From contig WELB01000017.1 of NCBI GenBank assembly GCA_009602725.1, forward strand, positions 643,190-667,970: a DNA stretch of 24,781 nt, in the 5' to 3' direction. The translations under genes and the position numbers were made by a program. Origin of the DNA: Spirogloea muscicola. Taxonomy: Eukaryota > Streptophyta > Zygnematophyceae > Spirogloeales > Spirogloeaceae. The notes beneath the pieces are model-generated. The model was not told the origin of the DNA and made no database searches. It was given only the letters and a program-made list of their open reading frames with translations. Positions 1 to 10,800 of the stretch are shown here, in pieces (position 1 is the first letter of the stretch; each line of letters opens with the position of its first letter).

Positions 1-1
1 T

Positions 2-2433
2 GGCGGCGCCTGCTGGCGGGCGGCGCTGGCGGAGCTGGCGGCGTCGTGCCGCGCGGTGCTGGCGGACGAGGCCCTCAAGTCGCGCCTGGCGCTGCAGCTC
101 GCCAACTGCTTCCTGGCGGCGTCGGGGCGGCGCCGCCACGCCTGCCGCCCCGGCACGCCCGTCAAGCAGTGCGTGGCGCAGCTGGACGACCACGGCCATG
201 CCATCTTCCTCGCCTTCTTCATCGACGCCGCCAGCATGTGCCACCACCTCCAGTGCGCGCGCCTCCCCAGCCACGGCCTCCGGCCTCTCTCCTGCCATCG
301 CGTCGATGACATCCAGCACCTCGGACTGCCAGCTCTCATTGAGCTGCCATTGTCTGGTCCTTGGTGCGGCAGCACGCTCACCACTGATGTGTCCAGCTCT
401 CGTTTGTGCGTCCCACGGTGGCAGGAGCGAGATCTTCAAGGAGGAGACGGAGCAGGCGGTGAATGGCTTGAAGAGCGCCGCCCACTTGCTGGGCAGCGAG
501 CTCGCTCACCTCGCCGGCCAGTCGCAGCTGGTGCATGAGACAGTGGGCCAGTCCCTGCGCTCGCAGCAGCTGCTGCAGCAGCAGCAGCGCGAGCTCCAGG
601 ACAGCCTGGACGTCGGCTTTGCGGACGTCCAGCACGCCTCTGCCGCGGCGCTGGCAGAGCTCGACAGCATCGCGCTGCAGCAAGAGCGGCTCGATGCCGG
701 CCTGCAGAGGCTGGCCAACGACATGGGGTCGTCGCTGGCCAGCGCCGCCGAGCTGGCCCGGCAGCATCACGGCGAGCTCCTGAGCTGGCACGCCACCGTT
801 GACCAGGCCCAGAAGCTTCTCGCGGAAGGCTCAGCTGCCATGCTCCATGCTCAAGTACATCCTGATCCCCTGTACCAGACCTTCACAAGATCTGGAACAC
901 GGGACTTGATTAAGAAGAGGAGAGTCGTGACACTGATTTTGAACACATACTCGCTCATGCACCAAGGCATCGAGGTCAGTCTGTGCTTAGCCACTGTAGT
1001 CTGTTGTCAAGCCTAATTAGCCTGCTGCCTAGTGACACACTTGACTGTCCTGCTTGGGTGTATCAGGACGACTTCATGGACAAGCAGGCAACGCTCTTCA
1101 TGGCCCTGGACCGTCTCTTCTCTTTACACCGTTCACTGCTATCAGAGTCGCACGTACTCTGGAGCCTGATACTGTATCCTACAGCTGCCTGTGTCATCTA
1201 CTTGCTCTCCTCATCAAGGTCCACACACAGAGCTCGCTTCCCACTGCTCTCATGTACGTATCCGTGCAGGACCCGAGTATGTCACTAGGTAGTTAATGAA
1301 TGACCAGAATGAGTTGCATCCGACACTCTTCGGGAGGCTTGCTCACTACGTGGACGTCCTCTGGGCCTTGGCCTGTTTCAGTCGGTTTCAGAAGGCTTGC
1401 CCACCAGAAGGACCTCAATTTGACATGGGTCTACGTACGCTGCAGGTCATGCTGGCAGCCACCGTTGTTAAAGCCTGCTTGTAAACATGTGCGCAGTGCT
1501 CCTGGGAAGTTGTGCCACAGAGTGGTGGCTATTGACGAGGTGCAGCACTGGCTGTCAGCTGTGGGGCATCTCTGTCACTCATGCGTGCATCTTCCAACTC
1601 CGAACCTCGGTGCTACTTTTCGTGGCATCCTACCTACTTGTGTGCTTCTTGTCCTTCAGGTGCCTTGTCTGACCAGCGAAGACAGCACTCTGATCCTTAT
1701 GCTTACAAGCACACACTTCGCACCTACTCGTTTGCATCCAGTGCACATGTCCCTTCCCTGGAAGTCCACCATGACGCTCGGAATCTTCTGTGCTGACAGG
1801 GACTATGCGAGCCTGAGCTATAAGATGCTCAAAGAGCAGCAGAAAGTCCTTGTGAAGCTGACACAGCAACTGGATGCCACGGGGATGCGCGTGCCAGGCA
1901 CACCCTTGGCTGGTAATGTCATGGGTGCGAGCAGCACGCCTGCTGAGCAGACCCTGATATCAGGGACGCAAATGAAGAAGCGCAAGCGCCAATTGTGGCG
2001 GGCTTCATCAAGTCCCCTGTCTTATCCTTGTGAACTGGAAGGTGCAGCGCCCACTCTATAAGTTACTGTTACAAACTTGGTGCCTGGTGCTCTGGTGATC
2101 AACAACAAACATGCAGGATGCACTGAAATTATTCATCGCATTGCTGCAGAGTTGCGGACGGGGCAGGGTGAAAATTGCAGCAGTGGAGAGACTGTTAGGC
2201 GATTATGGTGGTCGTACGTGGAAGCAAGTCAGCAGTGTGTGGACTGTGAAGAGGATGCAGACTATGTTCCACCTAGCTGGTGGAGGAGTGGTGTCGCAAG
2301 CTCCTATACTCTCAGACTCAGGGCTCGGTCACGTCCACGACCCATGGCTGCCAGCGCAGCCATGCTTGCATGGGAGACTGTTGATAACTTCATGCAGCTG
2401 GTGCATGTCAATGTGAGTACTATAAACCTTTGA
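2..2433 (+). CDS. GEX1: GEX1/KAR5/Brambleberry-family nuclear fusion protein (5' partial)
   Basis: Nuclear-envelope/ER membrane protein needed for fusion of gamete nuclei. Exons that join in phase: 2-252, 425-854, 1067-1276, 1446-1480, 1546-1659, 1800-about 2041, about 2117-2433. The first exon carries the cysteine-rich family domain: CW, then LKSRLALQLANCFLAASG, a Cys pair, and HAIFLAFFIDAASMCHHLQ. Next comes a long Gln/Leu-rich coiled coil ending SAAMLHAQ, spliced to DDFMDKQATLFMALDRLFSL and LLSESH, as in plant GEX1. Hydrophobic segments follow (LWSLILYPTAACVIYLLSS and SVLLFVASYLLVCFLSF), then RDYASLSYKML, which aligns with the plant RDYDVLNHQML region. The C-terminal exon has DADYVPPSWW and SYTLRLRARSRPRP, matching the plant 'DPDY...SYNLR' tail. 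The N-terminus and signal peptide lie outside the window. The small exons 1446-1659 and the junction into the last exon (donor 1912 or 2042, acceptor after 2116) are less certain. A strong donor-like GTGAGT at 2416 could allow a further exon. Confidence 0.88.
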
Positions 2434-3271
2434 GCTTAGAGTTTGACCTGTCATAGCTGTTTCTGCAACAACTTAGGAAAACAGCCCTTCAGTTTGCTTT
2501 TCAAGTATTATAACCTGATGCTGCTGCCTGATGAGCTACTTCCATGTGTTGTTGTGCAGCAAGTACAAGGCCCTTAACTCTTAGGAAGCTGGCCATCAAT
2601 AGCTGGATGTATTATTCCAGTGTTTACCCTTTGCTACCTCAGGTTGTGAACAGCTTTCAATGGACCACTTTGCAACATATGACTTTAGACTGGCAGAAGG
2701 ATGATGGAGTCCGTACCGTGTAGAGGCTTAGATGCCCACTGATTATCTTTCACCAGTGCATTGCGTAATCGTTCGTTTTGGGGTTCATTTGCCCTGGTAC
2801 CACCTGGCCTGGTCACCGCTGCGTTCATTACAAGATTGGCGGGAGGCCCTCAACTACGGAGCGCACAAGGGTATTGCTCCTGGAGTGTTGTTCGGTTGCA
2901 GTACCTGGCCCGTCATGCAGCGTATTGCTGTGGTGAGCGTGAAGGCGCCCGTCGCCTCGGAGGACGGTGCCAGCACGACGACGATGCGGGAAGGGCCGAG
3001 CTGCGGCTGGGCGCTGCGTAGGCCGCTCCCGCTGTCGATGGCGACGGCGGTCGCACCAGCAACGGCACCAGTTGGAGAGAACGTGCAGTGCTTGCTTGCA
3101 ACCGCAACGGCAGCTAATAGAAGCGAAAGCGTGCGTTGGCGGGAGCAGTCATCTGGGCCGAGGTTTGGGGCTCTGTTCTAAGTAGGGTTGTGGCGACCGA
3201 GGGTGAACCGCCGCCGCCGACGCCGCCACCGCCGCCGCCGCCGCCGTCGCCGCCTCTGGCGCGGGCGCCAG
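2434..3271. other. Gap and unresolved 5' region of the next gene
   Basis: The first 450 bases are AT-richer and show no protein-like frame; they probably hold the GEX1 3' UTR. From about 2900 the sequence turns GC-rich, with a run of GCC-type triplets at 3207-3250. An upstream exon of the following gene should lie here, because its frame is closed by TGA at 3204 and has no ATG. The open frame 2732-3181 (+) resembles nothing I know and is not called. Confidence 0.4.
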
Positions 3272-4619
3272 GGCCAAGAAGGGGCGGCGGAGGGCGGCGC
3301 AGCTCCCCGGCGAGCCCCAGGTGGCTGCGGACAAGGCGGCGGCGGTGGCGCCCACGACGGGGCGCGAGCGTAAGCGCCTGGCGGCGCAGCAGGCGCGCGG
3401 CCTGCGCGCGCAGGTCGTGGCGCTGCGCAAGGAGCGGTGCGCACCTCCACGCAGTGTCCATGGCTGCCGCTAGCTGCCGTTGTACCTGTTATTCCTACGC
3501 TGCTGTCACAATGCCCGTGCTGGTGCTTCTCTGGCCCCTGCTCGACGAGCCTCTCCACTTCGCCCATTGCCCAAGCCGCGCGGCTGAGCCCCGCCTTGGT
3601 TCTGCCGTCGGCTGTCCGGCGCAGGCTCAAGTACGGCAAGAAGGTGGCAGGCCAGAAGGAGGTGCGGAAGCAGTACTCGCGGCAGATCAAGGAGCTGCTC
3701 GCTTTGGTGCGTGCTTGCGGGGCGCGTCACGCCAACTCCTCTCTGGCCCTTAGGCTCAGAAACTGCTGCCACTGCTTGAGGGCTCAGGGCTTAGATTCCG
3801 GGAGTCAGGGGTTCAAGAGATCGCGTCTGCTGACCATGAGAAGATGTGTGCGGGGCCTCTGGTGGACCTGCTTCTCTTGTGCCTGCAAAAGGCAGCTGGG
3901 CGCTGAGCTGCCGCCGTTGCAGAGCAGCTGGCTTGCACTCCCTTCCTCCCGTTATTTTACTCTGCACTCAGCAGATACTGCTTCCCGCACGCCTCTGTGC
4001 AGGCCAAGGAGCAGCCTGCCGCCGGTTCCAAGGACGCGCCACCTGCGCACCTGCCAAGAGGTGAGGCAGCCATCCCACGCTTTGCAGATCTGCTGCTGCA
4101 AAACGTAGTCTTACAGAGGGGCGCACACAAGTAGGCACAGCTCTTGCTGTCACTTTGCCTGATGAATCAAGGCTTCTGATAAAATGTCATGCCTTATGCC
4201 CACACCATGTCCTGTCTTGTTTGGCTTGTCCCATGGCAGATAATTCTGTACAGTCTATGGAGGCAACAGAGATTGGTGACGAACCTGCCGCCCCAAGCAA
4301 CGAACACGCTGAGGAGGAGCAAGGGGGATGGATAGGGCCAGCTGAACCTGGCGGAAGCAACAGAAAGGAAGCAGTAGCTCTCAACAGCCCTGATGTAGAC
4401 GAAGATATGGACGCCAGTTCCACCAAACGGCCGGCAGGTCGCCGAAGGCTAGCCAAGACGATGAAGCATAAGAAGGGCAAGCTGCAGACGGCTGTGTGGA
4501 AGCAGCTGGCAGTGTCGCTTCTGGGACCTACTGTCCGACCAGGAGCTGGAGACTCTGATAGAAGCAGCCAATCCAGGGGCAAGCAGAGAGTGAAACTGAA
4601 GAGAAGGCTGTCAAGGTGA
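3272..4619 (+). CDS. Unrecognised lysine/arginine-rich, coiled-coil protein (5' end unresolved)
   Basis: I do not recognise the family. Exons joining in phase: about 3272-3436, 3625-3706, 4003-4060, 4240-4619. The first ends TTGRERKRLAAQQARGLRAQ...LRKE. It runs without a break into RLKYGKKVAGQKEVRKQYSR and QIKELLAL, a highly charged helix with coiled-coil or nucleic-acid-binding character. A short KEQPAAGSKDAPPAHLPR exon follows, then an acidic stretch (SMEATEIGDEPAAP, EEEQGG, DVDEDMDASS) and a basic block (GRRRLAKTMKHKKGKLQ). The composition would suit a nucleolar or chromatin protein, but that is inference. The start is missing: the first in-phase acceptor is CCAG at 3269. The 3' end is doubtful: after 4510 all three frames look locally coding, and a GTGAGG donor at 4616 with an acceptor at 4708 would give a terminal exon ending at 4783. 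Confidence 0.55.
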
Positions 4620-5277
4620 GGCAATTGGTGCTGGCGCAAATGGGAGTACAACCTGGGAGTTGATTTAGATACGCGGCTGCAGTAGGTGCCACGTTTTGGC
4701 TTCTGCAGGTCCAGCTCATCTGGAGTAAGATTCCGATTTTGCAATTCCACGGCTTATTCAAGCAAAGGGCAAGCGACACATGACGAACTCGTCTCGTCCC
4801 CACATGGTCAGGGCTGCCAGTCCACTTCACACATATTGACAAGACCACAATCTCTGAGCTTAAGGTACCACGTACAGCTATGACCAGTGTAAGGCGTACT
4901 TCAGGAGTTTGGAAATTGGGTATACGAAGATGGACAGGGCGTAATATGTGTGCCAATGGAGGGTCAATGTCTGGAGCAAAGCCTCCAGACAAGATGTAGC
5001 ATGCAACTTGCTAGGCTCCGCAGCACTGCCTTGGCAGCGAGCGTTGGTCCTGCAACGGCTGGACCCAGTACTTCTGTAATCTGAGGTCACCAAAGCCTTG
5101 TGGCCAGTCGGTTTTCTGCTTCTGCCCAACCAGGCCCTCACAAAGTAGGTTCCCAGAGCTTCCAACCCAGTCAGGCCCACTGATAGCCAGGTGCCTTCCA
5201 CTACCTTGTGCAGAGGTGCAGAGAAGCTGAGGGGAGCTTGAGTGAAATGTGACACTGAAGATCCAGCGATGCCGTCA
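4620..5277. other. Convergent 3' region between the basic-protein gene and NDUFS6
   Basis: It holds a possible last exon of the upstream gene (4709-4783, reading VQLIWSKIPILQFHGLFKQ, then stop) and the 3' UTRs of two convergent genes. The long minus frame across 4878-5561 is a shadow: it runs through the NDUFS6 terminal exon in the wrong frame. I see nothing else in it. Confidence 0.5.
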
Positions 5278-6082
5278 TCAGTGATGCTTGTGGGCCGGGA
5301 CGAAGCGCAATCCACAGTACTTGCACACAGCTGGTTCTGGGTTGTCCAGGCTGATGAACTCCACAGGGTGGCCCAGAGCAGGATCCTTGCCTGCACGCGT
5401 AACCACCCATGTAAAATGGTGACAGGACAAACAGGCATGAAAAGCAGCTCAGCCATTCTTATGAGAGCCACAAGGGATCTGAGCTGCTGAGGAAGGGATG
5501 CTCTAGCCGCCATGCATTGACGCATACGCTCCCAACTGGCACAGGGAGAGCGCGACAGCACAAGAAGCTCATGGTAGCAATGTGCACGAGCTTAGACGAG
5601 CATCCAGTTGCAGCTGGAGCCAGGCACAATGGGACATCCTGACTTACGTAGGGTGTAGAAGAGCATTGGGGACATGCTTAAAGACTTCAGACAAGGACAG
5701 CAGCCGTCCTCCAGGCAGGAGGCTACGGAGTCTCACCTCCATCACAGGTGGCGACGCGACCTTCAACCTCGATGGGCGGAACTTGGGCAATGAGCTCCAT
5801 GGGCGAGGGCAGGTTCAGGGACTGACAGCCAAGGGGGCGAAGTGGCACAGGCACCTCAGCAAGAGCGCAGGTGTTGGGCCCGCATGGGAAGCCCGCAGCA
5901 GGTCCATCAAGAAGGTAAGAAGGTGCGAGTCGCCATGGAGCGCAGGCGGCCTGCCTCGGCAAGGGGAGGGCGGACCTGCATCCACTTGGCGGTGTGGTCG
6001 ACGCCCCCGGACACGGCTCGGGCGCCGCCGCCGGCCCGCGCGGCCGGCGGCGGCGCACGCGCGCCGCGGCGGCGCGGAACAT
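5278..6082 (-). CDS. NDUFS6: Mitochondrial complex I subunit NDUFS6 (13-kDa zinc-binding subunit)
   Basis: Zinc-binding accessory subunit of NADH:ubiquinone oxidoreductase, on the matrix side, needed for late assembly. Exons on the minus strand: 6082-5976, 5821-5737, 5390-5278. Exon 1 ends SGGVDHTAKWMQ, exon 2 reads SPMELIAQVPPIEVEGRVAT then CDGG, and exon 3 reads KDPALGHPVEFISLD then AVCKYCGLRFVPAHKHH and stop. All four zinc ligands of the CHCC family are present: the Cys of CDGG, the His of GHP, and both Cys of CKYC. Introns 1 and 2 join in perfect phase. The length, about 101 aa, is close to the roughly 110 aa of the plant protein. Oddity: the natural start at 6082 (MFRAAAARVRRRR, a typical mitochondrial presequence) is one base out of frame with DHTAKWMQ. 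The break falls at a 15-bp GC hairpin (6022-6056). Confidence 0.9.
6022..6056. repeat. Perfect 15-bp GC hairpin with 5-base loop inside NDUFS6 exon 1
   Basis: Arms 6022-6036 (GCGCCGCCGCCGGCC) and 6042-6056 are exact reverse complements around the loop CGCGC. Such a structure is a classic place for sequencing compression or polymerase slippage. It sits exactly between the presequence frame and the mature-protein frame of NDUFS6. Confidence 0.9.
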
Positions 6083-6148
6083 GGCCTCGGCGCGGCACCC
6101 GCCACGCTCGATGGTGCTCGGCGAAGAGATGGCGGCTGCTGGTACCAA

Positions 6149-6149
6149 N
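6149..6149. other. Ambiguous base (N)
   Basis: The single undetermined base in the window lies between two GGTACC sites, just upstream of the NDUFS6 start. It shows that base quality was imperfect in this neighbourhood. Confidence 0.99.
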
Positions 6150-6171
6150 TAAGGTACCTAAGATGACATTA

Positions 6172-6717
6172 GTACCCACGGGTGAGCACAAACAAATCTG
6201 ACAAGCTAACTTGGGGAGCTGGAGCGCCGCCACGAAAGCCGGAGGCCTGACTTAGAGCGCGCCCTGCACGTTGATGAAGAGCCAATGCTTGCGAGCGCTG
6301 CAAACTAAGCGAGAGCCGCATTCTATAATATGCAACTAATGCCCGGCGGAGAGAAGGCGCGCGGGGCGCATGAATTGAAAGGGAGGCCAATTCAAGCCAA
6401 TTCAATGCCCGGCGGAGAGATGGATGGCGGCTGCTGATACCGAAAGAAGAAAGAGGCGGCTTTTTTGCGCTTGGGCTTCGGTCGGGCCTGGCCATGCTCG
6501 AGACGGACGGGTGCCGTCGGGCCCGAGATGCTGGCCTCCGTCTTCGCCCTTTCGCTTTCTCTTGTCGCTCAGTCTCGGTCTCTCGCTCACTCTGCAGCAA
6601 GCTCTGGCCTGTGCATCAGCGTGCTGGGTGCGCTGTAAGTCAGGCCACCGGCTTCTTGCGGCGCCACGGGCTCCTCAAGTAAGCCTGTCGGATTTGTACG
6701 TGCTCACCCGTGGGTAC
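6172..6717. mobile_element. MITE-like element with about 115-bp imperfect terminal inverted repeats
   Basis: The left end, about 6172-6288, and the reverse complement of the right end, about 6600-6717, align along their whole length. The first 18 bases (GTACCCACGGGTGAGCAC) are identical, and a shared core near GGCCTGACTTA is retained. The interior has no transposase-like frame. It carries a 17-bp direct repeat, AATGCCCGGCGGAGAGA, at 6338-6354 and 6404-6420. Related ends occur at 15299 and at 20527/21056. No clear target-site duplication is visible, so the outer limits are approximate. It is most likely a non-autonomous DNA transposon or its relic. Confidence 0.6.
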
Positions 6718-7811
6718 CAACGTCACACTGTCACCTTAGCCACCTTAGCATTGGGCTTCGTGCCATGTAGGCCCACTTTCTGCACTAGCTTTTGCCTGAA
6801 CAATGTATTTGCTTGATTTGGCGCCCTTCCATTTCATGCGATTTGCGCGCCTTGTCTCTCACTCTTTCTCTCTTCCCGACAGACAGTGTATTGGCTTGCT
6901 CTGAAAGAGCTCATCCTCTCTAGCCTCCCTCTCATCCCATGCGTATCGCATACCTTCTCTCCTCTCATTTGTCTTCCTTACACAGTACTGGCTTGCTCTG
7001 GCCTCCCTCTCGATTCAAGCGCACTTTCGTCGACAGTGACCTTCATCGGGTCTCAGCAGCCGCTCGTCTCGCCTCACAGCCCTCACCGCACCAGGGCTTA
7101 CGAGGACGACGAGACAAACACCGGCGGCCACAGACAATGTCGTCGAGGACCAGCTGCTGCTGGCAGCCGCCTGCTTGTACGAGGGAGCTGTTCCTAGAGG
7201 GAGCAGCGGATGTGGAAGGCCAGCCCAGAAGATAGAAAGTGAGCTCTTCCGAAGAAAAACAGCACTTTCAAAAGAGCTCTTCCGGAGAGCGGACAAGGTC
7301 CGCTCATACTTAATGGCTTCGCATAGTAATCCCTGCAGCCTCCTTGTATGGAACAGCTCTCCAATGTATGTGAGAGGCCAGCCCAAAAGGAATGAACTGT
7401 CTGACGGCCTCGTCACGCCAGGCGCTCCCCTGGCCGGGCGCCAGGCAAGATGCAGCTCTTTCAAAGGGGGCGAGAACTGTCAAGGGTCCAGCCCACCAAA
7501 GAATGACAAAGGGTCGCCCCTGAATCCGCGGCTGCGCCTGGCGGAACAAGGGCGCACCGATGTCCAATGTCTGTTCCGACTCAGGCACAGGGTACTGCTT
7601 GGCTGTGGGTGACAGCTGCAACAGAGAGTGTACAGGCCCAGGTATGGGGCCTCCTGGCCAGGACCGGACGGAACTGCAATAATACTTCTGGAAGCAGTGG
7701 CGAGGAGCAGTCTTTGGCAGGTCCCGCCAATTATGTCGTGTCATTGTCTAATCAGGCCCCTATTCAGGACCATGTTCATCAGCCTGCTGAGCAGCAAATG
7801 TCACACACATC

Positions 7812-10800
7812 TCACAATACATTGCGCGGGGGCCTAAGCTCGTGCGGAACACCAACCGCTAGGTCAGGCCTCTCCTTTACGCGCAAGGTTGCCGCGTCCG
7901 CAATGTGCGTCCGAGTTGGTGTTTCCATCCGGTAGCTGGGATCCGCCCGCTCATATGACACCTCCCCAAAATTCTCGCAAGCTATGGTGGCTCCGTAGCA
8001 CCACTCTCCTCTTCTATGGTCTCGGCGTGCTGTCAAGGAGCCATGGACTCACTAGCTCAGGTCGCCAGGCACAATTGAGCATTTGAGGTAGCCCAATGAG
8101 CACTTAAAGGACTCGCCAGCTGCCAGGAATCGGGGTCGAAGTGTGCCAAAAGACGACAAGCATTTCTGACAGAGGCCGAAAAGGAGAGCACAGAATCAGT
8201 ACAGAACATGCTTTTGGAACGGGAAGAGCAAGACACAAATACCTGCCAACGATAGCGTGAAGGAGGGCTGCCACCATGACTTCAGCGCTAGCACTGCTCC
8301 CGAGCTCCTGGTGCCCACTTTGCCCTGATAACAACAGGTAAGTCAGTGCCTGACGGGCATCCACTCTGTGATGTACTGCAAACAAACTGGAGCTCACAAG
8401 ATCGCCAGCACTATCAGCCAAAGGACTGGGTATAAGCGTATATTACTTTGACCAAAGTGCCCTTGTTGGCTTGCCACGATGCTGCGAGCTGTACTCCTGG
8501 TTGTGTGGTACACCCTAACGGCAAGACAGAAGGCGTGTCTGTCTCTAGGTCATGCGATATCTCCAAGCCCACGTCAAGATAATTGGTTATGCCAATGACA
8601 CCTTCAACCTCAAATGGATTATGAACCTGTCAGCAAATCAGAAGTGCTTATGTCAACGATTGGCCTGGCACACAACATGGACATAATGTCTACAAAATGA
8701 ACCGAAAGTCAATGCGTGAATCGGTAGCTGCACAAATGAGTATACCTGACGTTGGACAATAAGGTGATGAAAGTAAGATGCCACAAGCTGCAGCAGAATC
8801 ACACAGGACATACTCAGAGCACCGTGAGTTCCTCACTAGAGTAGCCTGCCGACCAAGAATTACTGGTTCAAGAAATGCCAGCTTTCTTGACCATACCCAA
8901 TCATCTAGTCATTGCACAACCAGCACATAGGATCATCTAAGACGACACTTGTGGGATCCTGACTACTCTTCGTGCTACATGTCCTGAAATGCCAGCCAGA
9001 AGAACAGATGGAAGTAAAGCCAACTCAATGTACTGACGCTCAGGATCGATATCACACAGTATGCTGGAAGGCTTGAAGTTGTAAGTGTGGCCTACCGTGG
9101 CCCCACGCTGAAGCTCAAAACTAAACTCAAAACCAGGTGTAAGGACCATGCGATTAGGGGTTCCGTAGCTAATAGCAAAACTCCAGTGCCTAGGATCTCT
9201 AATATTGAGCATGTCACCTGCACTGAGGAACAAAGCTGTAAGTCTGTGCTATACACACAAATCATTGACCTCAGTGAGTGCTCTGCACCCGTGCGAGTCA
9301 GTGAGGGAAATCTCATTGAGTATATGGAAAATGATCTCTGCTCAGCAAGCCAAGTTGGTTGAGTATCATACCAATGGGGTGGAATTGGGCTCCAGCTGTC
9401 ACACGATCATATCTTGACACCAGCCATGCCTTGCTTGGGATTGTCTCCACTAACATAGTGATGTAGGAGTTGCAAACAGATCATGAAAGGAAAGTGTCGG
9501 TGGCAGCTAGATGATGCTGGACATCTACAAGGACATGCAGGCACTGCCCCTGCAGTGTCTAGAACATGCATCATGCCCCAGACATCCACATGTCCTGTTA
9601 CAATGGAACCTTTAAAGATATATCAAGTACCTCCGTAGGGGCTGATAGATCCACCGATTGACACCTGGCTTGTCCCATACCTAAGGCCTACAGCTCCAGT
9701 GGAGTCCAAGGGGTTGTAAACTTGGTCACTGAGCAACACAAGTAAGGGCTAACAATTGGGTTTCAGAAATTGTTTCACATGCCACCAAACTCGGAGGACA
9801 ACGAAGTCATGAATGCACGAAGGCATGACTTACCAAGAGGATGCAATCAGTACCTTGACTTTCCCAGCAATGGAAGAATGGCAAAACTTCCAAGACCAAG
9901 CTTGTCATTGAAGGAACACAACTGAACTTGAACGTGCCTGGTGCAGATTCGGCCCCGACAAGACATTACCGTGAGTAGTGCATCAGGCTGCTCTTACAGG
10001 ATGTAGGACTGGTCACTTTCATCTGATTTAACTAATAGAGGCATTGGAGAATGTTGTGTCAACTAGTTTAGCACGACGGGATTGCTTCCAAAGCTCTGCA
10101 TGCCTCTGCAGCCTACCTTGTACTAAGTATAGGTCAGGTAACGCACTTCTTCGGATCCGAAGAGATGCTCAGCTCGCCAAAAGTGTCATAGTCATACTCA
10201 TTCCTGTCCAGATATGCAAAACAGCTGCCACGACTGTTACTATTCTTTGCGTTCTGCATGAAGGATGCATGTCAAGGTGTTGGATAAAAGTTATACTGGA
10301 AACCACTACATTCTCATATCATTGCAAACATTGTATATGCTTAGAAAAAGGATGCTCGTTGAAGCATGCAGCCAGTATTGTTGGGAGAGTACCGTTGCCA
10401 TCGGAAGGTAGCATCACCTTCAATTTCTTCCACTGCTTGTCCCTTCACGCTGTATGGCACTTGTACCTGCAGCAGTGGAAGCTACTTGAAGCTCAAAAGC
10501 TAAACACAACAGACATATGTACTTCTGATGGTAAGCAACTCGCTTGACCACTTTTGCACATGCCTCCAAAGCTGCTGTCGCTGTTTGGAGTGCCAAGTAG
10601 CTGAAGAGCAACCACAACATGCTGCAGTGCTGGACTGAAGCCAGATCTTCTAGATAGGAGAGTAAGAACGAAGCCCGCTCACTCCAAGATGGAAGTCGCG
10701 AAGGTATAGTCAGTGCGCACCTCTGCTGTAATGTCCACTTGAGGATCATCGGGGGGCTGAAGCACAAGCCTGCCCACAAATGGTGCAGTATCGGCAAAGT

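Larger units (their letters stand above)
6083..7811. other. Gene-free, repeat-rich interval between NDUFS6 and the OM47-like gene
   Basis: No frame here matches a protein I know. It holds the NDUFS6 promoter side, the inverted-repeat element at 6172-6717, and a pyrimidine-rich tract around 6840-7010 in which ACAGTGTATTGGCTTGCTCTG (6883-6903) recurs in degraded form at 6982-7000. Further on are two GAGCTCTTCCG copies near 7241 and 7277, and the dispersed motif at 7376-7398. The rest, to 7811, is unremarkable and should contain the 3' UTR of the OM47-like gene. Confidence 0.5.

Noticed and set aside
2732-3181. 149-codon plus open frame upstream of the basic gene
   Set aside because: It has no recognisable motif and is not in phase with the next confident exon. 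It may include a true 5' exon, but I cannot support one.
4878-5561. 227-codon minus open frame
   Set aside because: It overlaps the NDUFS6 terminal exon in the wrong frame and shows no domain.
8937-9233. Extension of OM47-like exon 8 (beyond 9096) into a tail containing GHVARRVVRIPQ
   Set aside because: It looked at first like the conserved block after the FEL strand. The true match, LVASYFHHLIVQRQ, is the 42-nt exon at 8787-8746, joined in phase from donor 9095.
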